Below, piece by piece: positions 55,400-64,000 of a stretch of DNA of 64,000 bases; the first letter of the stretch is position 1, and every line of letters begins with the position of its first letter. Source of the stretch: Campanula takesimana (lineage: Eukaryota; Streptophyta; Magnoliopsida; Asterales; Campanulaceae); assembly GCA_026119855.1 (NCBI GenBank), contig JAOWBW010000182.1, positions 474,297 to 538,296 on the forward strand, given 5' to 3'. Below the pieces are notes generated by a model. It was not told the DNA's origin, ran no database searches, and saw nothing but the letters and a program-made list of their open reading frames with translations. A program made the translations under genes and the position numbers.

Positions 55400-57767
55400 A
55401 TGGCTGCTCTTTTGTTCAATCACAACCTGGGATCTGGTCTCCACAACCTCACTCATAATTTCACTAGGTAATTATTATCTTCTTAACTTTCTACTTTCCT
55501 GTTGCCTTGCTTTTTTCAACCATAATATATGCTTCCAAGAAATTTAGACAAAACAATGAACCTAAGAACTAAAAAGGCAAGACACATTAATACTCTCCCA
55601 TAAAATATGTGTCGTATTTGACTAGTCAAACTTGTTTAAGTGATGTATTTTATTTGCTTGTACCATATTAAGATTAAATTAAGAATGTTTTCTCATGTAC
55701 ATGTGAGATTAGAGGGAGCAGAACAATTTAGTCATTAGAGTTTCTTATCTTGTGTTTTTTCTTCAGATTGTATCCTCTACATTGGTCAGGAGATCTCACA
55801 AGTTCATTAAGCTTCCATAACGGCATACAAACGAGCTTCCGTAACACCTATATTAGGCAATTAGAGGTCAAACGACTGCGTATTCTAACCAGGAGTTCTG
55901 GAGATGATTCTAGCTCTACATTTCAAGGGGGGACGGATGATGATATTTCTGCAGCAACCTTGATATGGAGGGCAGTCAAATTACCAATCTATTCTGTCGC
56001 AGTGGTTCCACTCACCGTAAGTTTGTTACCCAATAATCTTTCGAATATGACATATTTTGTCATGTGGGTCCGACCCTTCCCTCCCTAGACCACACGCATA
56101 TAGTTTTTGCAGTATCAGGTTGCCCTTTTTATTCTAGCTTTTGCATACAGGTTGGGAGTGCTACTGCATACCTGCATACAGGCCATTTTTCAACAAAGCA
56201 ATATCTCATACTAATGGCTTCCTCTGTATTCGTAATCACTTGGCTCAACTTAAGGTAAGCGTTCACGCTAACCTCATATAAATTTCTTATGAGTTCTTAC
56301 TCGATAGATCATCGCTATATAAATGTTAGATGACTGGTTTCTACGTCTTTTCATGACAGTATCTTCTTGTGTGTGTGTGTGTGTTAGGACAGCAACGACG
56401 TTTATGATTTTGATACAGGAGCGGACAAGGACAAGAAAGAATCCGTCGTGAACATAATTGGCAGGTGAAACCGAAAAACAACTCGTTTAAATTTATTTAT
56501 CTACCAAACCAATATTGGGTGTAATCCAAACATCTAAATCTTGAGCTTCTATTTTGTACAACATTGAAAGCCGTACAGGAACCTTAGTTACCGCATGCAT
56601 ACTTCTTGCTCTTGGTTTCATCGGGCTTACTTTGGCATCTATGGAAGCTGGAAATTTACGGTCTATATTATTACTAGCTTCTGCTATTGCTTGTGGTTAC
56701 ATATATCAGGTACTAACGAAAACCCAAAACTAATCTTTCAGTTCTGCAGCACATAAAAATACGCAATTTATAAGTTGACCGCGTTTATTATGTACAGTGC
56801 CCACCATTTCGGTTAAGTTACAAAGGACTGGGTGAGCCCTTGTGCTTTGCTGCATTTGGCCCTTTTGCGACTACTGCTTTTTACCTCTTGCAAAGCAGCA
56901 GCAGGTCGGAATATACTTGCTGATTAGTACTAGTCGTATTGTATTAATTAGAATTGGTATTATGTCCGTTTTCTGACATCTTGATTATTGTAAATCATCG
57001 TCAGAGCTCTTCCCATAACTGGCACGATTCTATCTGCATCGCTCCTTGTTGGCTTTACAACATCACTCATCCTCTTCTGCAGTCATTTTCATCAGGTAGT
57101 ACATTTTTTTTCTGACTCATCTTTGCTACCAATCTTGTCTGACAACGTTAATGATGCTTAGTTCACTATGCAGATCGAGGGAGATAGAGCTGTTGGGAAA
57201 ATGTCTCCTTTGGTGAGTACTCTTGCTAGAAAAGAAGCCGACTTTACCACTTTTTAAGTGTCTAAAACAGAGCCTTTTTTTCATATTCAGGTGAGGCTTG
57301 GGACGGAAACAGGTTCGAATGTGGTAAAGGCGACTGTTATTTCACTGTATTCTCTACTCTTTGTCCTTGGTGTCTGCAAAGCCCTTCCGTTCACTTCTAT
57401 TGTAAGTATTCTTCCATTGCTGAAGTATGCGACTTTTTAAGTCAGAGAGTTTGACTGTAATTCCTCTGCCAGGTCCTATGCGCGTTTACCATGCCCATTG
57501 GTAAGCTCGTAGTTGACTTTGTCAATGATAACCATGAGGTAAGCACACTACTTTCTTGACAGATCTCATATACGTGTGTATTTCAGATACAAAATCTAAA
57601 CAACGTGTGGAAATCTTTGGGTATTCCTGCAGGACAAAACAAAGATCTTTATGGCCAAGTATTACTGTGTGAGACTGCACGCACTTTTTGGCACTGCTTT
57701 GGCCGCTGGACTGGTAGCAGCAAGAACCATACCCGGAAACTTAATACCTAAATCGATATTTACATGA
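55400..57767 (+). CDS. ABC4: 1,4-dihydroxy-2-naphthoate polyprenyltransferase, chloroplast (ABC4/MenA type), 393 aa
   Basis: It transfers a phytyl chain to 1,4-dihydroxy-2-naphthoate in the plastid envelope, a late step of phylloquinone (vitamin K1) synthesis for photosystem I. Eleven exons fit GT/AG rules: 55400-55467, 55767-56016, 56151-56254, 56393-56464, 56571-56709, 56798-56904, 57005-57095, 57174-57212, 57291-57401, 57473-57538, 57633-57767, totalling 1182 nt. An N-terminal S/R/N-rich stretch of about 75 residues looks like a transit peptide. The UbiA core starts at ATLIWRAVKLPIYSVAVVPLT. The prenyl-diphosphate/Mg site is SNDVYDFDTGADKDKKES (Asn and Asp about residues 142-152), followed by GYIYQCPPFRLSYKGLGEPL, FCSHFHQIEGDRAVGKMSP and a second Asp-rich region (VVDFVNDNHEDK). 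Length matches Arabidopsis ABC4. No lesions. At exon 4 the acceptor used is GACAG (56392), because an upstream TTAG would break the ND motif. Confidence 0.95.
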
Positions 57768-58495
57768 CATCTACTCCTTCCAACTGGGTATGAAGCAAAA
57801 TGCTGTATTCTATGTTCACCTCAATGGGAGTTTACAAGAACTAATTTCATCTGCAAACGCACAAGAACATCATAGATGAAGAACGAGGATTCAGATCAAA
57901 GGACGACAGCATTCATGAAATGCCAATATCTCAGTCAAAGTAGTTTTTTCGTGCAAGTTGTTGCCTTACCAACATTAAACCAGGAATATGTAGAGCCTGT
58001 AGAGTGAGTTAGCTACAGAGAGAAGAATATCAGCTTGTTCAAAATTTCTTGTACATTTCTGTTGGGACTTCCCCAACTAAAAAATATTCATGACTATTTA
58101 TTTAATCGAGCCAGGTTTTTACTCTTTGGTAACACAAATATGACTAGCATGAACAGCAAACCTGACTCTCAATCCCATTAAAAACCCTACATATCTTGAA
58201 TTTACAATCCAATGTATTACTAGCTGTTACGACTAATAGGGGGCAAAAAGAGATGTCGATAATAATTTATCCCACCGAAATTGCAAACTTTATGGTAAGA
58301 CAACGCATTGACATTGAGGCAGATGTGTTGAGTAGTTCAAAATAGACGTTTTTTGTGGGAAGGTAGCAAAAAAGCAGGGAAAGAGAAGAGATCTTGAGTC
58401 AGCATCCATGTCTTTGGCTAAGATTATCTACAAACTCTGCCGCTAAGCCAAAATGGAGAAGAAACAAAATTGCAGGTAGCAAACTGAAATACATA

Positions 58496-58728
58496 CTCCC
58501 TCTGACCCATGATAATGGTTACTTTTGGTCAAACCTACTTGATTTTTTACTAACATTTTATGATAAACTATTAATCCCCATAAAAATTTAAAAATGGTTA
58601 TTAAATCACCAATACAACATTATCAATTATTATTTCTAAATTTTTATGCAGATAAATAATTTAGCATAAAATGTTAGTCAAAGTTCAAGTAGGTTTGACC
58701 AAAAGTAACCATTATTATGGGACGGACT
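58496..58728. mobile_element. Stowaway-like MITE with long inverted repeats
   Basis: Left CTCCCTCTGACCCATGATAA... and right ...TTATTATGGGACGGAC. The arms stay complementary for about 50 bp (GGTTACTTTTGGTCAAACCT against AGGTTTGACCAAAAGTAACC). The right terminus is degenerate after GGGACGGA. Confidence 0.75.
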
Positions 58729-59024
58729 ATGACCCCCATATAACTAACTCAATAATCCCTTAAAAACTTTTCAACCACATGCCCACACCAAACAGCAATC
58801 AGCTGCATTCCATAGTTTGACACTACGATAAACCTCTCAGATACAAATCCATCCCCTAAATAATCTGTGTAAAAGATACCGAGACAGGCAAATTATCTCA
58901 AGAAATAAATAATAGGTCCATCCATCAAACATGTAAAATCCTCTAGAAGTGGAAAAAACTACTCCTGGTCTGTAATGGTATGGAAGAATAAACCTCCAAA
59001 ATCATGGTTTGCCATAAACACCTA

Positions 59025-59221
59025 CTCCCTCCCCTCCGTCCCATAATAAATAAATATTGCACTTTCTGTTTTGGTACATCCCAAAATAAATGTCGAGTTT
59101 CTAAAAAGGAAAGAGACTAGGGCAATTTTGTCAATTGTACAAGCAATGTACAAACTAGCAAAGCACCTTCCTTACTAAGGTTGAAAAATCAAATTAAACA
59201 TTTATTTTGGGACGGAGGGAT
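59025..59221. mobile_element. Stowaway-type MITE
   Basis: CTCCCTCCCCTCCGTCCCA at the left and TTTTGGGACGGAGGGA at the right. About 197 bp, TA at the left side. Confidence 0.75.
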
Positions 59222-60221
59222 CAATATAGTAGTAACCTGATAGCAATGAGACCTGCACAAGGCACGCCACTTTTCGACAACCAGGACACGCATAAATGTC
59301 AAAAGGTATCCACATTTCTTCGTTCATTGTAATTCAAAGGTATCTATCCACAAGTGATTGTTGCCTTAGAACAAAGCAAGCCATGTCACAATAAAAACTG
59401 AACAATTCCATATGAAAAGAATTCCATAGTTTTCACCATCACTCTCCATGAATTCAAAATCTGGGTTGGATCTCAACATAACATAACTGAGAACATCCAA
59501 CAAGATCTAATTGAATTCCTCTAATTCAAACCTCTCGGCGTTTGGTTTTAAGCCATCAAAATAGCTGATCCCATCGTAACACCTATCGGAATGTTTGCAC
59601 GATACAAATCCTCTAACCAGTCACAGGGCAATCTTAAAGTAAAACCTTTACTCTAGCATACTGAGTGCATAATCTCAAGAAAATGATGGTTAGAACTTTA
59701 TATAGACATTTTTACTTGGTACCATCTTAACTGTCAATCAAAGGCCCACTTTAAATTATACTAGCAAAAAACCATTAAAGTGGCACACATGAACAAAGCG
59801 TCGCAAAACCCTTATTAGAATTCCACATGACCTTCAAGTTCATAATTGTACACTCAAGTGGTCACATTTGTGGATTTTCTCTTTACTGACCAACTCAAAT
59901 TAGACTGGAAACAACTACCGGTAGCATCATAGTTTTGTACATAATGTCTGTTAAAGAACAATCGCGAAAGAAATCAGGAACCTTGAACCCATCTCGATTA
60001 TTTCCCCATACAGCTGATGAATTAAATAGTAAGTGATTCCTATCTGAAGTTCTTTAACTTATATGTCTCCTTAAGTCAAGCAAAGAAACTTGAAACCTTG
60101 ATGTGAAAAATCTTCATCCTTAAACTCCTTTAATAGATCTCATATACAGCAACCTGTTTTGTAGCTGAAATTTACCAAGGTAGTTGGAAGAAAATTCCTG
60201 GACGAACATTGGCAACTCACC

Positions 60222-63200
60222 TCAGTAATATGAACCTGAAACTCTGCCACCTATGTAACCATCACTTTTGCGAGGAGCTGAGTAAACAGGGGAGTATGAA
60301 CCTGCACGCAACTGTGTAGCAAAAAAAGAAAATCAGAACCAGACCCAGAAAGGAAAAGGAAAAACTCAAATAACTTTAAGGTCATCAAGTAGAAGTACCC
60401 ACTTCTGATCGTGAAGGAATATAGTCACGTGATTCATGCTCCCTGCCATATTTGGGGTAACTCTCATCTGCCTCCTCGCTGCCCATCTCCCCTAACAAAA
60501 TTGAAAAATTGAAACAAGACTTAGAAATCATATATGAAGTGGTGGTGCAACCAAACACATGAAAAAATATCATTTACCTCTATTGTACTCCATTCTAGAT
60601 GCTCCCCTATCATATGCTCCATGAGAATGCGCCCCAGAACCCCGACCACTTTCGTTATAAGAAGATCGAGCACCACGAACCGACCTAAGAAATGGTTTCC
60701 ACAAGCAGAAAATCGAAGAAATCATTAAGGATTTTGCAAACAATCTTCAAGCCGGCCATTTAAAAAAAAAAAAAAAAAAAAAAAGAGCCGTACATTGCAA
60801 GTTCATATCGATATTTTAATACCTTTACTTGATTATAAAGATTATAACTGTAAGATTCATAAACCAAAATAAAAGTCTTCTTAATCCCATGTTTTATAAT
60901 TTTTGGAAAAAGTAAGTAAATCCACGTTGAGTTTTCATTTGAAAGAAAGTTGAATTGATTTGAAACATCTAAAAAGGAAGCTCCAATTTTTGGAACTGGG
61001 AGAGTGATCTATTCATGGAAAAAAAGAATCCTTAAGAACCCCTATTATCGCACTGATCAATGATGGGAAATGAAAAAACAACATATCTGCTATCCATTAT
61101 AAGGAATACAATCCAGGGGGTAACTGAAATACCTGGTAGAGTCATTTCCATAAAATCTTTCATTGTACAACATATCAGAACGACTCCCATAGTCCAAGCG
61201 TGATCTTGGCTGCCTGCTAGATGACTCAGTATAACGAGAATGAGGTTCCTCCTGGAAGAAATCGCATATGAGCTTAATTAAGCACAGAACAATAATCTCT
61301 GAACCACTATCAATACAAACAAAACATTAGAAGAGCACATACAATTGCTGAGTAAGGACGTTTCAAGCTGGGTATTGAGCTATAATCACGACTACCACTA
61401 TCATGATAGCTCGAGTGTTCCATATATCCATATCTTCCAACATCATCCTCGTAAGATGGGGATGATTTACGAGCAGCAATGCGAGAAACCCTTCTTGGGG
61501 AATCATCCAAGTATGCAGACCCACGTGATGACATGTAAGAATCTCTAAAAGGCTGCCTCTCAGATGAAGCTCCTACAAAATCACGAGGCCTAGAAAAAGA
61601 ATCATCTTCACGGCTGTAGTCTGTTCTTAAACTGTTTCGTGCGTAAACTGAAATTGTCAAAAATGGAAGAAATATAAACATAGGTAGCTATGACTATAAG
61701 GATTTTCATAATGTTTGACCAAGTCAACTACAAAATACTTTACCTGGAGACCTTCGAGAGAAGGATCTATCCGTAGGCATATATTGCCTTCTACTAACAG
61801 TTCTATCAGCATCCACGTCTCCATAAAGTCGCTTATCCCTAGAATCAAGTGATCTCCTATGACCTCCATCATAAGGACTGCGACTGCGAATTCTTCTATC
61901 ACGGTCCATAGGATCCATGCGGGACCCACCTCCCCATGATCCCCTACCACCAGTGTAATCATCCTGTCTGACTGGATAACCCCCTCGAGCATTTTTTGCA
62001 GACTTCCCTCTTTGGCGTGGCCTAGATAACCTTGCCCTAACTTTCACCTACAAAATGGAGTAATTTTTGTAGGACAAACATTAGAAATTTATTAAGCAAA
62101 TGGAGAACTCAGTAAAGAAGTACACAATCCCAACGGATATTCAGATCCATGAGCTTCTTAAAGTCGAGATTACCTTTGATATGATCTTAAAGTAAACAAG
62201 CTACCTCCGTGAGAGAAGTCAAATCTTTCTCCAACAAAACTAAAATTAAGGTAAAATATAAACAAATAAATAAATAGGACACTACCTTCTTGTTACCATA
62301 AACAAGCTCAGAATCATGAACGGCGTCAACACAAGATACTGCAGCATCATGTGTACTGAATGTCACGAACCCAAAATCGGACCTTTTAGCAGCAGGCATG
62401 TTCCGAGCAAGTTCAACCTTTTCAATTCTCCCAAACTTTCTTAGATGCTCCCTGATGACATCCTCATCCCAACTGGTAGGCAGGCCATCTACAAATACAG
62501 TCCTAACCTGCATACCAGAAACAGATTTATTAAGATAGCTTCAACGTTTATGAAGTGACCAATAATAGAACTTAGATTAACCAAACAACGATCTATATGC
62601 TCCACATAGTCTTCACATGCCAAAAGACAGAACCGTAATCGAAGCGAAATGCAACACCAAACGAATTGCTAGATAGACAAAATTTTAATAGTAAATGACA
62701 TACTGACAAAACTATGAAGTTAAGCACAAAACTAGTTCTAGAAGGATTTAAGTTGGGGGGGGGGGGGGGGGGGGATAAGACAATTTCTTAGTAAAATTTA
62801 GAACTTAATCAGTAATCAATCTTCTCTTATTAGAACTTAGAGAGCTCACTCGCTACTCAATCTTCTCTTGTTAGAACTTGGAACCAGTGTTCTAAAAGAC
62901 GCCCGTCTAGGCCGCCTAGGCCCCACCTAGGCGCTAGGCGTTCATGAAACGCCTAAATCCCGCCTACGATATTATAACTATTTCTGAATTCTCGGTCCCG
63001 CCTAATTCCCGTCTAGACCCCGCCTAGGCGCTAGGCGTTGCTGCGGCGCCTAGCGACCGCCTCCGCGCTTTTTAGAACCTTGCTTGGAACCTGGCAAAAA
63101 ATGCTTTCGTAAAACTTACTTCATTGGATGATTTACCACTTTACGTGGAACTCAATTTGACTGGCTTCATTAAACAAATCAAAAGGTGTTCTCTAAAACC

Positions 63201-64000
63201 CTGAAGCATATAAGGACCAACAAGCTGCGCGAGGGGGGGAGGAGGGGGTGTCCTATTTCATACAATAAGTGACTCAATTTGTAGTTATCCAAATAGATGA
63301 TGTCAAAAGGTCCAGCACCTTTCATTCTAGTATGAATAGAATAAAATAAGCAAGCATCAATCCTCTCATGTATAGTTAGCAACAGCAAAATATAAAAGAT
63401 CAAGAAAAAAGAAGATCGTGGAGAATGAGCTAAGTCTAACACCAGAATATAAAAGGTCCTTACAAACCCGATTATCAAGAAACCTAACCGAGCACGATAA
63501 GTACACAAGACAAGCAGATACCTGTGCCATTATCTCATCGTCAGGTTCAATAAATGTGTCAGCAAATGCAACTCTAGCGGATCTATCAGTGCCAAACACA
63601 ACATCCCTTTTCTGCAAACGCCTGCAAGCTTCTAAAGCATCTGCTCGAGAAGGAAAATCCAGGAATGCAAATCCTCGATTCAGACCCTCATTCTTACTAT
63701 CTTCAACTAATGTCAGCTCCTCAAACTTGTCAACGCCATACCATACAAGCTTTTCCTTCAACTGTAAAACAGAAATTTCCACAACCCAACCTCAATTTTG
63801 TAATACATGTGTTCGCTTTGTGCAACCTGGATCTAATTTCATAAACAGCTGTTTTTCTTTTTTTCTTTTTTTTTAAAAAAGAAAAAAGAAAAGAAACCAT
63901 ACCATTTCTTTTGACCATGACTTGCAAATATTACCAACAAACAAGGTGTCACTGTCTTGACTTGGAGCCACTCCACATTGCTTTCCATTGATCTGAGAAT
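60222..64000 (-). CDS. hnRNP R/Q-like RNA-binding protein (LIF2-like), 3' part; gene continues past the window
   Basis: Nine exons on the minus strand: >64000-63903, 63761-63522, 62507-62286, 62047-61744, 61647-61343, 61251-61133, 60684-60578, 60491-60399, 60301-60222, in continuous frame, about 521 residues in the window. The first exon holds the end of RRM1 (NGKQCGVAPSQD) and the RNP2 of RRM2 (LFVGNI). RRM2 has RNP1 RGFAFLDF; RRM3 has RNP2 VFVDGL and RNP1 FGFVTFS. After KVRARLSRP the protein is a long R/G/S/D/Y-rich disordered tail ending GGRVSGSYY. This domain order and the ending match plant LHP1-interacting factor 2 (hnRNP Q-like), a nuclear RNA-binding protein linked to Polycomb-regulated genes. 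RRM1 and the start lie beyond the right edge. The donor at 60398 was chosen so that the last exon joins in frame. Confidence 0.92.
62755..62774 (+). repeat. Run of 20 G residues in an intron of the RRM gene
   Basis: Homopolymer in the 1-kb intron between the RRM2 and RRM3 exons. Its length may be a sequencing approximation. Confidence 0.85.
62889..63078. mobile_element. GC-rich snap-back MITE in an intron of the RRM gene
   Basis: Ends GTTCTAAAAGACGC and GCGCTTTTTAGAAC are imperfect inverted repeats. The 190-bp interior is packed with CGCCTAGGCG/CTAGGCGCTAGGCG palindromes and is far more GC-rich than its surroundings. No clear target duplication was found. Family not assigned. Confidence 0.6.

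Larger units (their letters stand above)
57768..60221. other. Intergenic region and 3' UTRs, two MITEs
   Basis: Contains the 3' UTR of the ABC4-like gene (probably to about 58100) and, on the minus strand, the 3' UTR of the RRM gene. No other gene was recognised. The MITEs are listed separately. Confidence 0.5.

Noticed and set aside
55210..55458. Plus-strand 82-residue frame over the start of the ABC4-like gene
   Set aside because: Out of frame with the conserved protein and runs through the GA repeat.
61657..61992. Minus-strand 111-residue frame next to the RRM gene exons
   Set aside because: Alternative frame of exon 61744-62047, whose real frame gives the R/S/D-rich tail.

Overview
This is nuclear DNA of a flowering plant, probably a eudicot. 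Evidence: five- to eleven-exon genes with GT/AG introns, a nuclear tRNA-Ser, a plastid prenyltransferase gene with a presequence, Stowaway MITEs with CTCCCTCCGTCCC ends, and Sirevirus-type copia and Tat/Ogre-type gypsy elements. The species cannot be named from the sequence.

The left two thirds (2454-42361) is a three-level nest of LTR retrotransposons, each level bounded by its own 5-bp target duplication. Element A (Sirevirus-like copia, TSD CCCAT) holds gag, pol and a third, coiled-coil ORF. Element C (13024-39724, TSD GGTGG) is inserted in A's third ORF. C is a Tat/Ogre-like element with only a gag remnant and no pol; most of it is tandem repeats whose units are short interrupted palindromes. 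Element B (18044-31250, TSD AGACC) is a second Sirevirus-like copia inserted in C. C also holds a copia solo LTR (36931-38392, TSD TTGGT). LTR divergence judged by eye falls in the order A > C > B, matching the nesting. To the left of the nest lie two Stowaway MITEs and a broken DAHP synthase fragment.

The right third is the gene-bearing part: tRNA-Ser(AGA) at 43381; an HVA22-like gene (+); a convergent ABCG half-transporter gene (-); a transposon-rich stretch (48.2-54.9 kb) with a CACTA-like remnant split by a solo LTR, a long-TIR MULE-like element, a Harbinger-like element and a hAT-like MITE; then the plastid DHNA phytyltransferase gene (ABC4/menA, +) for phylloquinone synthesis; and finally the 3' part of a three-RRM hnRNP R/Q-like (LIF2-like) gene (-) that runs off the right edge. 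These host genes have no evident joint pathway.

The least ordinary signals are: (1) a strand-specific, reading-frame-independent enrichment of ACCGC across both copia elements; (2) an intron at the same place in the third ORF of A and B; (3) the repeat architecture of C, in which nearly every repeat family is hairpin-forming, with a recurring CTACG...CGTAG stem-loop, an array of paired W-box cores and an array of telo-boxes.
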